From assembly GCF_001428625.1 (NCBI RefSeq), contig NZ_LMIE01000012.1:259182-323181 (forward strand): DNA of 64,000 nucleotides. Reading direction: 5' to 3'. Below the pieces are notes generated by a model, which had not been told where the DNA came from, searched no databases, and was given only the letters and a program-made list of their open reading frames with translations. This document shows positions 17,350 to 28,080 of the stretch, in pieces. Each line of letters begins with the position of its first letter. Positions within the stretch are counted from its first letter, which is position 1. The translations under genes and the position numbers were made by a program. The DNA comes from Hydrogenophaga sp. Root209. Its GTDB lineage: Bacteria > Pseudomonadota > Gammaproteobacteria > Burkholderiales > Burkholderiaceae_C.

Positions 17350-18315
17350 TCAGGCCGGATTGTCCAGGGCTGCGGTGGCCAGCACAGCCACGCACAGGTC
17401 TTCGTACGACATGCCGGTGGCGCGGGCCGACATCGGCACCAGCGAATGACCGGTCATGCCGGGCGAGGTGTTGATCTCCAGCAGGTACGGCTTGCGCGTG
17501 GTCGCGTCGATCATCACGTCGGCGCGCGCCCAACCGCGGCAGTCCAGCGTGCGGAAAGCTTGCAGCACCAGCGCCTGGATCACCGCCTCCTCCCCGTCGG
17601 GCAGACCGCAGGGCACGAGGTACTTGGTGTCGTCGGTGAAGTACTTGTTCTGGTAGTCGTAGTTGCCTTCGGGGGCAACGATGCGGATCACCGGCAAGGC
17701 CTGCGCGGTGTCGCCCGTGCCCAGCACCGGGCAGGTGACTTCATCCCCGTCGATGAACTGCTCGCACATGACCAGCGGGTCCTGCTTCGCGGCCAGCTCG
17801 TAAGCGGCGGCGCATTGCGCTTCGCTGGTGACCTTGGTCAGGCCGATGGTCGAACCCTCGCGCACGGGCTTGACGATCATGGGTGAGCCCAGTGCGCGGT
17901 AGGCCGCCACGGTTTGCTCGACGCTGTGCACCTGGCGCCAGGCCGGCGTGGCCAGGCCCTCGGCCAGCCAGATGCGCTTGGTCATGAGCTTGTCCATCGC
18001 CACGCTTGATGCCATCACGCCGGGTCCGGTGTAGGGGATGCCCAGCAATTCCAGCGCGCCCTGCACCGTGCCGTCTTCGCCGAAGCGGCCATGCAGCGCA
18101 ATGAAGCAACGGCTGAAACCTTCGCGCTGGAGTTCGTCCATGTTGCGCTCGGCCGGGTCGAAGGCGTGGGCGTCAACGCCCTTGGACTTCAGAGCGGCCA
18201 GCACGCCGGTGCCCGACATCAGCGAGACCTCGCGTTCGGCCGAGCGCCCGCCCATCAAGACCGCCACCTTGCCCAGCGCCTTCACATCGATCACCGTGTT
18301 GTCCTTTGTGTTCAT
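17350..18315 (-). CDS. ddl: D-alanine--D-alanine ligase
   Basis: ATP-grasp ligase forming D-Ala-D-Ala for the murein stem peptide. The 321 residues carry [20 protein letters not shown] at the N-terminus, [10 protein letters not shown] in the ATP-binding region, and the C-terminal [17 protein letters not shown], the conserved metal/ATP block. The ATG at 18315 overlaps the murC stop as ATGA, which favours this start over longer in-frame options. It sits between murC and ftsQ in classical order. Confidence 0.97.
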   Translation of the reverse strand: MNTKDNTVIDVKALGKVAVLMGGRSAEREVSLMSGTGVLAALKSKGVDAHAFDPAERNMDELQREGFSRCFIALHGRFGEDGTVQGALELLGIPYTGPGVMASSVAMDKLMTKRIWLAEGLATPAWRQVHSVEQTVAAYRALGSPMIVKPVREGSTIGLTKVTSEAQCAAAYELAAKQDPLVMCEQFIDGDEVTCPVLGTGDTAQALPVIRIVAPEGNYDYQNKYFTDDTKYLVPCGLPDGEEAVIQALVLQAFRTLDCRGWARADVMIDATTRKPYLLEINTSPGMTGHSLVPMSARATGMSYEDLCVAVLATAALDNPA

Positions 18316-19721
18316 GCTGCGGCTCCATCCGCCAGTTCCATCACGCGACCGGCCACCGCGCCCACCGTGCCCGCGCCCATGCACAGGATCACGTCACCGT
18401 CCTGCGCGTTGTCCAGCACCGCCTGGGGCATGGCGTTGATGTCGTCCACGAAGACCGGTTCCAGCTTGCCGGCCACGCGCAGCGCGCGCGCCAGCGAACG
18501 GCCATCAGCCGCCACGATCGGGCTCTCGCCCGCGGCGTAGACCTCGGCCAGCAGCACCGCGTCGGCGTGGTTGATCACCTTCACGAAGTCTTCAAAGCAG
18601 TCGCGCGTGCGGGTGTAGCGGTGCGGCTGGAAGGCCAGCACCAGGCGGCGACCGGGATAAGCACCGCGCGCCGCCGCCAAGGTGGCGGCCATCTCCACCG
18701 GGTGGTGGCCGTAGTCGTCCACCACCGTGCAGTGACCGCCTTGAGGCAGCGCGGCTTCGCCGTAGCGCTGGAAGCGCCGGCCCACGCCCTTGAAATCGGC
18801 CAGCGCCTTGAGCACGGCGGCGTCGTCCACACCGAGCTCCACCGCGATGCCGATGGCGGCCAGCGAGTTGAGCACGTTGTGCTCGCCCGGCAGGTTGAGC
18901 ACGATGTCCAGATCGGGCAACTCCACGCCGTTGCGCCGCTGCACGGTGAAGTGCATCTGCGTGCCCACCGCGCGCACGTTGATGGCGCGCACCTGCGCGT
19001 CTTCGGAAAAGCCGTAGCTGGTGATGGGCCGGGCGATCAGCGGCAGGATCTCGCGAATCGCCGCGTCGTCGACACAGACCACGGCCGCGCCGTAGAACGG
19101 CATCTTGTGCAGGAACTCGACGAACGCGGCCTTGAGCTTGCCGAAGTCGTGGCCGTAGGTATCCATGTGGTCGGCGTCGATGTTGGTGACGACCGAGAGC
19201 ACCGGCAGCAGGTTGAGGAAAGAGGCGTCGGACTCGTCGGCCTCGACCACGATGTACTCGCCCGAGCCCAGCGCGGCATTGACGCCCGCGCTGTTCAGTC
19301 GACCACCGATCACGTAGGTCGGGTCCAGTTCGGCGGCGGCCAACACGCTGGCCACCAGGCTGGTGGTGGTGGTCTTGCCGTGCGTGCCGGCAATCGCCAC
19401 GCCCTTCTTCATGCGCATGAGCTCGGCCAGCATCACGGCGCGCGGCACCACCGGCACCAGCTTGGCGTGGGCGGCCACCACCTCGGGGTTGTCTTCTTTC
19501 ACTGCGGTGGACGTGACGATGGCATCAGCCCCTTCGATGTTCGCAGCGTCGTGGCCGATGAACACCTCGGCACCCAGGGCCACCAGCCGACGCGTGACCG
19601 TGCTCTCACCCAGGTCGCTGCCGGAGATGCGGTAACCCTGGTTCAGCAGCACCTCGGCAATGCCGTTCATGCCGGCGCCGCCGATGCCGACGAAGTGGAT
19701 GTGTCGAATGGCGTGTTTCAT
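18312..19721 (-). CDS. murC: UDP-N-acetylmuramate--L-alanine ligase MurC
   Basis: First Mur ligase, adding L-Ala to UDP-MurNAc in the cytoplasm. The 469 residues begin at an ATG overlapping the murG stop as [24 protein letters not shown] is the UDP-binding block, [16 protein letters not shown] the ATP P-loop, and [16 protein letters not shown] and [18 protein letters not shown] the C-terminal ligase blocks. Longer in-frame extension upstream runs through murG coding sequence and is rejected. Confidence 0.98.
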   Translation of the reverse strand: MKHAIRHIHFVGIGGAGMNGIAEVLLNQGYRISGSDLGESTVTRRLVALGAEVFIGHDAANIEGADAIVTSTAVKEDNPEVVAAHAKLVPVVPRAVMLAELMRMKKGVAIAGTHGKTTTTSLVASVLAAAELDPTYVIGGRLNSAGVNAALGSGEYIVVEADESDASFLNLLPVLSVVTNIDADHMDTYGHDFGKLKAAFVEFLHKMPFYGAAVVCVDDAAIREILPLIARPITSYGFSEDAQVRAINVRAVGTQMHFTVQRRNGVELPDLDIVLNLPGEHNVLNSLAAIGIAVELGVDDAAVLKALADFKGVGRRFQRYGEAALPQGGHCTVVDDYGHHPVEMAATLAAARGAYPGRRLVLAFQPHRYTRTRDCFEDFVKVINHADAVLLAEVYAAGESPIVAADGRSLARALRVAGKLEPVFVDDINAMPQAVLDNAQDGDVILCMGAGTVGAVAGRVMELADGAAA

Positions 19722-20791
19722 GTTGTCTGGACTTTCGCGAGTTGCTCGCAGGCGGACACCACGGCCGCCACGGCTTCTGTTTTCTGCATCTGTTTGGCCT
19801 TCTCGGCCATCGCCACCAGTTGTTCGCGCTGCACGCTTTGCAACCGGAGCGCGAGTTGCTGGGGGCTGAGTTCGGTTTGTGGCACCAGCCAGGCCGCTCC
19901 CGCGTCCACGAGGAAGCGCGCATTGGTGGTCTGGTGGTCGTCCACCGCCGACGGGAACGGAACGAACAGCGCTGCGGCGCCCACGGCGGCGATCTCGGTC
20001 ACGGTGCTGGCGCCACTGCGGCAAACAATGAGATCGGCATCCGCGAAGGCCTGGGCCGTGTTGTCGATGAAGGGGGTGAGTTCGGCGTGCACGCCGGCGG
20101 CGATGTAGTTGGCGCGCAGGGCGTCGATCTGCTTCTCACCGCTCTGGTGGACCACGGTGGGGCGTTGCGGCTCGGGGATCAGCGCCAGCGCCTGCGGCAC
20201 CACGTCGTTGAGCGCCCTGGCGCCCAGGCTGCCACCCACCACCAGCAGGCGCAGCGGACCGCTGCGGCCGGTGAAGCGGTCGGCAGGTGGAGGCTGATGC
20301 AGGAACGGCGCGCGCAGCGGGTTGCCCACCCACTGGGCTTTCTTGAACACGTTCGGGAAGGCGGTGAACACGCGGTCGGCCACCCCGGCCAGCACCTTGT
20401 TGGCCATGCCGGCCACCGAGTTCTGTTCGTGCAGCACCAGCGGTTTGCCGGCCAGCACGCCCATCATGCCGCCCGGGAAACTGATGTAGCCACCCAGGCC
20501 CACGACCACATCGGGCTTCACGCGGCGCACCACTTGCAGCGCTTGCCAGAAGGCGCGCAACAGGCGCAGTGGCAGCAGGGCCATCGTGACCAGACCCTTG
20601 CCGCGCACACCACCGAAATCGATGGTCTCCAGCGCAAAGCCGCGCGGGGGCACCAGCCGGCTTTCCATGCTGGCCGGTGCGCCCAGCCAGTGAACACGCC
20701 AGCCACGCTCGCGCAGGGCTTCGGCCACGGCCAGGCCGGGGAAGATGTGACCGCCAGTACCGCCAGCCATGATCAACGCGCAGGGGGTCAT
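19718..20791 (-). CDS. murG: UDP-GlcNAc:lipid I N-acetylglucosaminyltransferase MurG
   Basis: Peripheral GT28 glycosyltransferase making lipid II from lipid I on the inner face of the membrane. The 357 residues start with [20 protein letters not shown] (G-loop 1), have [15 protein letters not shown], the acceptor [15 protein letters not shown], and [16 protein letters not shown] with the donor site [16 protein letters not shown]. The ATG overlaps the ftsW stop as ATGA and the gene overlaps murC in the same way. Confidence 0.98.
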   Translation of the reverse strand: MTPCALIMAGGTGGHIFPGLAVAEALRERGWRVHWLGAPASMESRLVPPRGFALETIDFGGVRGKGLVTMALLPLRLLRAFWQALQVVRRVKPDVVVGLGGYISFPGGMMGVLAGKPLVLHEQNSVAGMANKVLAGVADRVFTAFPNVFKKAQWVGNPLRAPFLHQPPPADRFTGRSGPLRLLVVGGSLGARALNDVVPQALALIPEPQRPTVVHQSGEKQIDALRANYIAAGVHAELTPFIDNTAQAFADADLIVCRSGASTVTEIAAVGAAALFVPFPSAVDDHQTTNARFLVDAGAAWLVPQTELSPQQLALRLQSVQREQLVAMAEKAKQMQKTEAVAAVVSACEQLAKVQTT

Positions 20792-22107
20792 GACCGGCCC
20801 CCCTTCATCATCTGGCGGTTCTCGTAGTCGACCCTGAGAACAAGGGCAATCGCAACCAGATTGAGCAAGATGGCTGAGCCACCATAGCTCATCAACGGCA
20901 GCGTGAGGCCCTTGGTGGGCAGCGCTCCCAGGTTCACCCCGATGTTGATGAACGCCTGGAAGCCCATCCACAGACCCACGCCCTGCGCCACCAGGCCGGC
21001 AAACACCTGGTCAAGCGCGATGGCCTGGCGACCGATGTGCATGATGCGGCGCGTGAGCCACAGGAACAGGGCAATCAACACCACCACGCCGAGCAGGCCG
21101 AACTCCTCTCCGATCACCGCCAGCAGGAAGTCGGTGTGGGCCTCGGGCAGCCAATGTAGCTTTTCCACGCTGCCGCCCAAACCCACGCCAAAGATCTCGC
21201 CGCGCCCGAACGCGATCAAGGAGTGCGAGAGCTGGTAGCCCTTGCCCAGCGCGTGCTCCACGCTCCAGGGGTCGAGGTAGGCAAACACACGCTGGCGTCG
21301 GAACTCGCTGGTCATGACCATGAGCGCGAACGCGCCCACGACCACCAGCGCCATGAGGAAGAACATGCGCGCGTTCACGCCCCCCAGGAACAGGATGCCC
21401 ATGGCGATCACCACGATCACCATGAAGGCACCCATGTCGGGCTCCGCCAGCAGCAGCATGCCGACCACGGCCACGGCCACGGCCATCGGCGCCACGGCCT
21501 GGAAGAAGCGCTGCTTCACGTCCATCTTGCGCACCATGTAGTCGGCGGCGTAGATCAGCACGGCCAGCTTGGCCAGCTCGGAGGGCTGGAAGTTCATGAT
21601 GCCCAGCGAGATCCAGCGCCGGGCGCCATTCACACCCTTGCCAATGAAGGGCAGCAACACCAGCGCCAGCAACACCAGCGCGATGGCAAACAGGAAGGGC
21701 GCCATCTTTTCCCAGCTGCGCAAGGGGAACTGGAACGCCACCACGCCGGCCACCAGCCCGATGGCCATCGAGATTGCGTGGCGCAGCACGAAATGGGTGT
21801 GGGCGTAGTTGGCAAAGCGCGGGTTGTCGGGCAGCGCGATCGAGGCCGAATACACCATCACCAGACCCCAGGCGAGCAAGGCCACCACCACCCACAGCAG
21901 AGGCTGGTCGAAGCCGAGCTCGCGCACGGCCACGTTGCGCGTGCCGGCGTAGGTGCGGTTGGACAAGCGCACCGGCAGGCCGTCGCGCGACGAGCCGCCC
22001 GCGAGCGCGCCCGCCAGGTCGCGACCCAACAAGCGCGGATTGAGCGCGGCCAGTCCTTCGCGCAGACGCTGCGACCAGGTCAGGGTGGGCACGGTTCTCT
22101 TTTTCAC
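20788..22107 (-). CDS. ftsW: Septal peptidoglycan glycosyltransferase FtsW (SEDS)
   Basis: SEDS polymerase of the divisome, partner of FtsI. The 439 residues have a cytoplasmic N-terminus of about 75 residues, about ten membrane segments, and the signatures [52 protein letters not shown] and [16 protein letters not shown]. The N-terminal extension is longer than in E. coli; a later start is possible, but the chosen ATG overlaps murD as ATGA like the other junctions here. Confidence 0.96.
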   Translation of the reverse strand: MKKRTVPTLTWSQRLREGLAALNPRLLGRDLAGALAGGSSRDGLPVRLSNRTYAGTRNVAVRELGFDQPLLWVVVALLAWGLVMVYSASIALPDNPRFANYAHTHFVLRHAISMAIGLVAGVVAFQFPLRSWEKMAPFLFAIALVLLALVLLPFIGKGVNGARRWISLGIMNFQPSELAKLAVLIYAADYMVRKMDVKQRFFQAVAPMAVAVAVVGMLLLAEPDMGAFMVIVVIAMGILFLGGVNARMFFLMALVVVGAFALMVMTSEFRRQRVFAYLDPWSVEHALGKGYQLSHSLIAFGRGEIFGVGLGGSVEKLHWLPEAHTDFLLAVIGEEFGLLGVVVLIALFLWLTRRIMHIGRQAIALDQVFAGLVAQGVGLWMGFQAFINIGVNLGALPTKGLTLPLMSYGGSAILLNLVAIALVLRVDYENRQMMKGGRS

Positions 22108-23870
22108 AGGCCACCCTCCAGGCTCATGCCCTGCTCCGCCGCCAGGGCCGCGACGGCGTCCACAAACACGCGTGCGCGGTGCTCATAGTTGTCGAACATG
22201 TCCAGGCTGGCGCAGGCGGGTGACATCAGCACGGCGTCGCCTGAGCGGGCCTGTTGCGCGGCGACCGTGACGGCCTCTGGCAGCGTGGTGGCGTCGAGCT
22301 GAGGCACATGGGCTTCGTCCAGCGCATCGCCCACCGCTGCGCGGATGCGCGCGGCATCGCGGCCGATGTAGACCACGGCGCGCGCATGACGCGCCAGCGG
22401 ATCGGCCAGCGGCGCGAAGTCCTGCCCCTTGCCGTCGCCACCCAGGATGACAACCAGCCGGCGCTCGGCGCCCAGACCGTTCACCGCCGCCAGCGTGGCG
22501 CCCACGTTGGTGCCCTTGCTGTCGTCGAAGTACTCGACCTCGTCGATGATGGCCACGGGTTCGACGCGGTGCGGTTCACCCCGGTACTCGCGCAGGCCGT
22601 GCAGCATGGGGCCGAGGGCGGCACCGGTGGACGTGGCCAGGGCGAGCGCGGCGAGTGCGTTGGCCGCGTTGTGGCGGCCGCGGATGCGCAGCGCGTCGAC
22701 CGGCATCAATCGCTGGAAATACACCTCTTCATCTTCGTCCGTGGTGCGGCCACGCTTGCGCGTTTCGTCCAGCGCCAGGGCACGCACAAGCCAGGCCATG
22801 CCGTTGAGCGATTCAATGCCCCAGTCGCCGGCGCGCTTGGGCGCGTCCAGCCCGAAGCTGGTCCAGGGCCGCGCGCTCTGCTGGCGGTTGCGGTTGCCCA
22901 CCTTCACCGTCACCAGCCCGGGCTGCAACGCCATGACATGCGGATCGTCGCGGTTGAGCAGCATGAGGGCCTGGGTGCCGAACACGGCGGCCTTGGCCTG
23001 CGTGTAGGCGGCCATGCTGCCGTGCCAGTCCAGGTGGTCTTCGGTGATGTTGAGCACACTGGCGGCGGTGGGCACTCGGTCCCAGTCGGTTCCGGCCGTA
23101 TCGTCGAGCTGGAAGCTGGAGAGCTCCAGCACCCAGACACGGGGCAGGTGCGCCGGCTGGGGTGGCTCGATGGGGGGCGGCACGAGCATGACCGGGCCTT
23201 CTTCGTCGGCTTCGGCAGCAGGCATGGGTGCTTGGTCTTCAACGGGTTCGATTTCGTCGACCGTCTCGGTCTCTGTGTCAACTGGCGGAGCCACCACCAC
23301 CGGTGCCTCGACCAAGACCTCGGCGGCAGCGCGCTCGTCGTCGGCTTGCTGGGCCACGGCCTCGGCATCGAGTGCGGCGGACAGCACGTCCATCAAGGCA
23401 GGACCGATGTTGCCGGCCACGGCCACGTGCACGCCAGCGCGCTGCAGCAGCAAGGTGGTGAGCGAGGTCACGGTGGTCTTGCCGTTGGTGCCGGTGATGG
23501 CGAGCACCTTGGGCTTGTAGGGCAGGCGCTCGCGTTCGGCGAGGGTCTTCAAGGCGCGGGCAAACAGGCCCAGTTCGCCGAGCACCGCCACGTTGTGCGT
23601 CTGCGCCCAGCCAAACACCTGCTGCAGCGCGGCCGGCGCCAGGCCTGGGCTGCGCGCGATCAGGGTCCAGTCCTGGCGCGTCAGGAGCGAATCGTCGAAG
23701 GCGCCACTCACGAAGGTGGCCCCCGGGCAATCGGTGCGCAGAGCGGCCAGCTGCGGCGGCTGTTCGCGTGTGTCGGCCACGGTCACGTGCGCACCCTGGC
23801 GCACGCACCAGCGCGCCATGGCCAGGCCGGAGGCGCCCAGGCCGAGGATAAGAACAGCCTGCCCCTTCAT
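22104..23870 (-). CDS. murD: UDP-N-acetylmuramoyl-L-alanine--D-glutamate ligase MurD with acidic insert
   Basis: Second Mur ligase, adding D-Glu. All family blocks are visible: [35 protein letters not shown] (P-loop, about 125-143), [47 protein letters not shown], and [17 protein letters not shown]. At 588 residues it is about 130 longer than the E. coli enzyme. The largest extra piece, about residues 169-243, is acidic and Pro/Val/Glu-rich and falls between the GNIG and LELSSFQL blocks; a second basic/acidic insert lies near [15 protein letters not shown]. Neither breaks a catalytic motif, so the enzyme should be functional. The gene starts 115 nt behind mraY, after a dispersed repeat. Confidence 0.95.
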   Translation of the reverse strand: MKGQAVLILGLGASGLAMARWCVRQGAHVTVADTREQPPQLAALRTDCPGATFVSGAFDDSLLTRQDWTLIARSPGLAPAALQQVFGWAQTHNVAVLGELGLFARALKTLAERERLPYKPKVLAITGTNGKTTVTSLTTLLLQRAGVHVAVAGNIGPALMDVLSAALDAEAVAQQADDERAAAEVLVEAPVVVAPPVDTETETVDEIEPVEDQAPMPAAEADEEGPVMLVPPPIEPPQPAHLPRVWVLELSSFQLDDTAGTDWDRVPTAASVLNITEDHLDWHGSMAAYTQAKAAVFGTQALMLLNRDDPHVMALQPGLVTVKVGNRNRQQSARPWTSFGLDAPKRAGDWGIESLNGMAWLVRALALDETRKRGRTTDEDEEVYFQRLMPVDALRIRGRHNAANALAALALATSTGAALGPMLHGLREYRGEPHRVEPVAIIDEVEYFDDSKGTNVGATLAAVNGLGAERRLVVILGGDGKGQDFAPLADPLARHARAVVYIGRDAARIRAAVGDALDEAHVPQLDATTLPEAVTVAAQQARSGDAVLMSPACASLDMFDNYEHRARVFVDAVAALAAEQGMSLEGGL

Positions 23871-23903
23871 ACTCGAGTGCCCTCATTCAGGGGCATCCAG
23901 GGT

Positions 23904-23989
23904 CCGGCTTTGCCGGCCCGAGATGCCGCCCCCCTCCCGCCGCAGGCGAGAGAGGGGGGAGACGCGAAGCGGCGCGGGGGGTGTTTCAT
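23904..23989. repeat. Dispersed GC-rich repeat, copy 2 (contains the mraY stop codon)
   Basis: Starts with CCGGCTTTGCCGG, has a TGCCGCCCCC run pairing with GGGGGG around a loop, and ends in GCGGGGGGTGTTTCAT. On the minus strand the final bases supply the TGA stop of mraY (23988-23986). Same ordering of blocks as the copy at 15229-15296. Confidence 0.7.
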
Positions 23990-25164
23990 CTCAGTTTCAG
24001 CGTGGAAAGACCCACCAGGCACAACAGCATGGTGATGATCCAGAAGCGCACCACGACCTGCGTTTCCTTCCAGCCCTTTTTCTCGAAGTGGTGGTGCAGC
24101 GGCGCCATCTGGAACAGCCGGCGGCCGGTGCCGTAGCGGCGCTTGGTGTACTTGAACCAGGCCACCTGCAGCATCACCGAGAGCGCTTCCACCACGAAGA
24201 TGCCACCCATGATGGCCAGCACGATTTCCTGCCGCACGATGACGGCGATGGTGCCCAGCGCGCCACCGAGCGCGAGCGCGCCCACGTCACCCATGAACAC
24301 CTGGGCCGGGTGGGTGTTGAACCACAGGAAGGCCAGACCCGCACCGGCCATGGCCGCGCAGAAGATCAACAGCTCGCCCGCGCCCGGGATGTGCGGCAGC
24401 AGCAGGTATTTCGCGAACACCACGTTGCCGGTGACGTAGGCGAACACGCCCAGGGCCGAGCCCACCATCACCACCGGCATGATGGCCAGGCCGTCAAGCC
24501 CGTCGGTGAGGTTCACCGCGTTGCTCGATCCGACGATGACGAGGTACGTCATGACCACGAAGCCGAACACGCCCAGCGGGTAACTGATCTCTTTGAAGAA
24601 GGGCACGAGCAGACCGGCCTGCGGCGGCAGGTCGAGCGTGAAGCCGGAAGACACCCAGGCAAAGAACAGCTGCAGCACACGCAGGTTGCTGGTCTCCGAC
24701 ACGCTGAACACCAGGTAGAACGCGGCGACCAGACCGATGATGGACTGCCACATGTACTTCTCGCGCGATCGCATGCCTTCGGGGTCCTTGTGCACCACCT
24801 TGCGCCAGTCGTCGACCCAGCCGATGGCGCCAAAGCCCAGCGTGACCAGCAACACGATCCACACGAAACGGTTGGACAGATCGAACCAGAGGATGGTGGA
24901 CAACGCGATGGAGAACAGGATCAGCACCCCGCCCATGGTCGGGGTGCCGCCCTTGCTGATGTGGGTCTGCATCGCGTACTCGCGGATCGGCTGGCCGATC
25001 TTGAGCGCGGCGAGGCGACGGATGAAGAAAGGGCCCGCGCCCAGGCCGACCAGCAGTGCGGTCATGGCGGCCATGACCGCACGGAACGTGAGGTACTGAA
25101 ACACCCGCAGGAAGCCGAAATCGGGCGACAGGCTTTGCAGCCACAGGGCCAGGCTAGGCAGCAT
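23986..25164 (-). CDS. mraY: Phospho-N-acetylmuramoyl-pentapeptide-transferase MraY
   Basis: Inner-membrane enzyme that transfers the phospho-MurNAc-pentapeptide to undecaprenyl phosphate, giving lipid I. The 392 residues contain about ten membrane segments and the diagnostic blocks [34 protein letters not shown] (Asp pair), [19 protein letters not shown], and [13 protein letters not shown] with the HHH motif. It overlaps the murF 3' end by 11 nt. The last codons run into a dispersed repeat. Confidence 0.98.
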   Translation of the reverse strand: MLPSLALWLQSLSPDFGFLRVFQYLTFRAVMAAMTALLVGLGAGPFFIRRLAALKIGQPIREYAMQTHISKGGTPTMGGVLILFSIALSTILWFDLSNRFVWIVLLVTLGFGAIGWVDDWRKVVHKDPEGMRSREKYMWQSIIGLVAAFYLVFSVSETSNLRVLQLFFAWVSSGFTLDLPPQAGLLVPFFKEISYPLGVFGFVVMTYLVIVGSSNAVNLTDGLDGLAIMPVVMVGSALGVFAYVTGNVVFAKYLLLPHIPGAGELLIFCAAMAGAGLAFLWFNTHPAQVFMGDVGALALGGALGTIAVIVRQEIVLAIMGGIFVVEALSVMLQVAWFKYTKRRYGTGRRLFQMAPLHHHFEKKGWKETQVVVRFWIITMLLCLVGLSTLKLR

Positions 25165-26572
25165 GGGCGTTGTCCTTCTTGTTGTTGTGTTGTGTGGGAT
25201 CGAGCGCCAGCAAGGCCTGCACCACGCGCTCGGTGCGCATGAAGCGCGAACCCTTGACCAGCACGCTCTGGTACACAGGGCGGTCGTCGCTCACGGCGGC
25301 GCACACCGCACCGGCCATGGCGGGCACTTCGTTCCAGTGCGTGACGGCGGGCCACACCTTGGCTGCCTGGCCCATCCAGTCACCGGCCACGTGCACCGCC
25401 TCGATGCCGCGTTGGCGCGCGTGGCGCAGCACCTCTTCGTGGAACGCGAGGCCTTGCTCACCCACCTCCCCCATGTCACCCAGCACCAGCAGGCGCGGCG
25501 CGGGCAGTTCGGCCAGCACGTCGATGGCCGCGCGCACCGAGTCCGGGTTCGCGTTGTAGGTGTCGTCGATCAAGGTGAGGGTGCGGCCGTCCAGATGCAG
25601 CGCCAGAGCGCGCGAGCGTCCGCCCACCGGCTCGAAGGCGTCGAGTCCGCGCACCACAGCGTCCAGCGTCACACCCGCTGCCAGCGCGCAGGCGGTGGCC
25701 GCCAGGGCGTTGCGCACGTTGTGCCGGCCGGCAATCTTCAGATGCACCGTGCCCTTGCCCGCGGGCGAGGTGAAACACAGCGTCCAGGCGCCGTCCTGCC
25801 ATTCGGTCTTGAGCGCCATCACATCGGCAGCGGGGTCGGTGTCGCTGAAGGTCATCACGCGGCGGCCCGCGGCGAGACCACGCCACAACGGTGTGTACGT
25901 GTCGTCGGACGGGAACACGGCCACGCCTTCGCTCGCCAGCGACTGGATGACCTGACCGTTTTCAAGCGCCACGGCTTCCACCGTGGCCATGAATTCCTGG
26001 TGCTCGCGCTGTGCGTTGTTCACCAGGGCCACCGTGGGCAGCGCAATGGCGGCCAGTTCGGCGATTTCACCGGGATGGTTCATGCCCAACTCCACCACCG
26101 AGAGCTTGTGCGCCGCGCACAGGCGCAGCAGCGTGAGCGGCACACCGATGTCGTTGTTGAAATTGCCCTGCGTGGCGTGAGCAGCATCGCCCACCGCCGC
26201 ACGCAGGATGAACGCGATCATCTGCGTCACGGTGGTCTTGCCGTTGCTGCCGGTCACGGCGATCAGCGGCAGATGGAACTGGCTGCGCCACAACCGGGCG
26301 AGCTCGCCGAGGGCGCGGCGCGTGTCGGGCACTTCCACACCGGGCAGGCCCGCCTGAGCCAGGCCACTGTGCGCGATGGCAGCCACGGCGCCCTGCGCTG
26401 CCGCCTGCGGCAGGAAGTCGTGCGCATCGAAACGCTCACCCTTGAGCGCGACGAACAGGTCGCCCGGCTGCAGGCTGCGCGTGTCGGTGTGCACGCGGGT
26501 GAACGTCACGTCGGGCTGGCCCACCACTCGGGCACCGGTGAGCTGAGGAAGCAACTGGCCGAGCGTCTTCAT
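25154..26572 (-). CDS. murF: UDP-N-acetylmuramoyl-tripeptide--D-alanyl-D-alanine ligase MurF
   Basis: Adds D-Ala-D-Ala to the UDP-MurNAc tripeptide. The 472 residues show [20 protein letters not shown] at the N-terminus, [19 protein letters not shown] as P-loop, [20 protein letters not shown] and [13 protein letters not shown] in the central domain, and [19 protein letters not shown] in the C-terminal domain. The ATG overlaps the murE stop as ATGA. Confidence 0.97.
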   Translation of the reverse strand: MKTLGQLLPQLTGARVVGQPDVTFTRVHTDTRSLQPGDLFVALKGERFDAHDFLPQAAAQGAVAAIAHSGLAQAGLPGVEVPDTRRALGELARLWRSQFHLPLIAVTGSNGKTTVTQMIAFILRAAVGDAAHATQGNFNNDIGVPLTLLRLCAAHKLSVVELGMNHPGEIAELAAIALPTVALVNNAQREHQEFMATVEAVALENGQVIQSLASEGVAVFPSDDTYTPLWRGLAAGRRVMTFSDTDPAADVMALKTEWQDGAWTLCFTSPAGKGTVHLKIAGRHNVRNALAATACALAAGVTLDAVVRGLDAFEPVGGRSRALALHLDGRTLTLIDDTYNANPDSVRAAIDVLAELPAPRLLVLGDMGEVGEQGLAFHEEVLRHARQRGIEAVHVAGDWMGQAAKVWPAVTHWNEVPAMAGAVCAAVSDDRPVYQSVLVKGSRFMRTERVVQALLALDPTQHNNKKDNAHAA

Positions 26573-28080
26573 GCGTGTGCTCCCTGCGCTGCGCGCCGGG
26601 CCAGCGCCTGGCGTGCCTGAACGAGGTCGGAAAAGGGCGTCTTCACCCCCATCACGTCCTGATAATCCTCGTGGCCTTTGCCGGCGATCAGCACCACGTC
26701 GGATGCCTGGGCGCGCGCCACCGCCGTGGCGATGGCCGCGGCACGGTCGGGCTCGACCAGGGCAGCGCCGGCGTGGGAGAGGCCCGCGACCATCTGGCCC
26801 AGGATGCGGATCGGGTCTTCGCTGCGCGGGTTGTCACTGGTGAGCACGGCGTGGACGGCTTCGCGCTCGGCCACGGCGGCCATGAGCGGGCGCTTGCCGG
26901 CATCGCGGTCGCCACCGCAGCCCACCACCACCCACAGTGCACCGCCCCGTTGGGCCGCCAGGGGCTGGACGGCTTGCAATGCTTTTTCCAGCGCATCGGG
27001 CGTGTGCGCGTAGTCCACCAGCACCAGCGGCTGATCGATGGCGGCGGCCTCGGCCTGCTCCATGCGCCCGGGCACCGGTGTGAGCGCTCCGCAGGCCTTC
27101 ACGGCTTGCTGCAGCGAGATGCCCACGCTGCGGGCTGCCGCGATCACGCACAGCAGGTTGGACACGTTGTAGCGGCCCACCAAAGGCACTTGCAAGGTGT
27201 GGCGCTCCACTTCGACACCCTGCAGGTCCCGCTCAACCACGCCGAAGGACATGCCGGCGCGGGTGAAGGTGATGTCTACGGCGTTCAGCCGGGCCGTTGA
27301 ATCGATGCCCACGGTCCACAGGTCCAGCCCGCGTCCGTTCGCGCGAGCCGCCAGTTGCCCACCCCGGCCATCATCGGTGTTGACCACCGCTGCACCCAGA
27401 CCAGGCCAGTCGAACAGCGCCGCCTTGGCCTCCCAGTAGGCGTCCATGCTGCCGTGGAAGTCGAGGTGGTCCTGGGTGAAATTGGTGAACACGGCCACGC
27501 GCACCTGGGTGGCGTTCAGGCGTCCTTCGATCAGGCCGATGGACGAGGCTTCAATCGCACAGGCCTTCACACCTTCGTCCACATACTGGCGCAACTGCTG
27601 CTGCAGCATCACCGGGTCGGGCGTGGTGAGACCTGTGGGCACTAAGGCCGAGCCCGGCTGACCCATGCCCAGGGTACCGACCACGGCGCAGGGCCGCGCG
27701 CAGACCGAGAGCAGCTGCGCGACCCACCAGGCGCACGAGGTCTTGCCGTTGGTGCCGGTGATGGCCAGCACGTCGAGCGCGGCGCTCGGGTGATCGCAAA
27801 ACCCGCTGGCAATGGCGCCGGCCTGCGCTTTGAGGCCACGCACAGCCAGCACACGTTCATCCTCCAGCGCAAAAGCCTCGATACCATCCCGCTCGACCAC
27901 AGCCGCCACGGCGCCAGACGCCAGGGCGCTGTGCACGAAGCGACGCCCGTCGGTGGCCGCACCGGGCCAGGCGACGAAACCATCACCCGGCTGCAAACGC
28001 CGGCTGTCGCAGTGCAGCGCGCCAGTCACGGTCGCGCGCAACCATGCAGCGACGTCCTGGGGCTGGTCCAGCGTCTTCAT
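26569..28080 (-). CDS. murE: UDP-MurNAc-L-Ala-D-Glu--2,6-diaminopimelate ligase MurE
   Basis: Adds meso-diaminopimelate to UDP-MurNAc-dipeptide. The 503 residues have DSRRLQPGDGFVAWPGAATD, the P-loop [39 protein letters not shown], and DNPRSEDPIRI, the motif that selects diaminopimelate over lysine. The start ATG shares its A with the ftsI stop (TGATG). Sequence upstream of this ATG in the same frame lies inside ftsI and is not part of the gene. dapF at 41124-41999 provides the substrate's last step. Confidence 0.97.
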   Translation of the reverse strand: MKTLDQPQDVAAWLRATVTGALHCDSRRLQPGDGFVAWPGAATDGRRFVHSALASGAVAAVVERDGIEAFALEDERVLAVRGLKAQAGAIASGFCDHPSAALDVLAITGTNGKTSCAWWVAQLLSVCARPCAVVGTLGMGQPGSALVPTGLTTPDPVMLQQQLRQYVDEGVKACAIEASSIGLIEGRLNATQVRVAVFTNFTQDHLDFHGSMDAYWEAKAALFDWPGLGAAVVNTDDGRGGQLAARANGRGLDLWTVGIDSTARLNAVDITFTRAGMSFGVVERDLQGVEVERHTLQVPLVGRYNVSNLLCVIAAARSVGISLQQAVKACGALTPVPGRMEQAEAAAIDQPLVLVDYAHTPDALEKALQAVQPLAAQRGGALWVVVGCGGDRDAGKRPLMAAVAEREAVHAVLTSDNPRSEDPIRILGQMVAGLSHAGAALVEPDRAAAIATAVARAQASDVVLIAGKGHEDYQDVMGVKTPFSDLVQARQALARRAAQGAHA

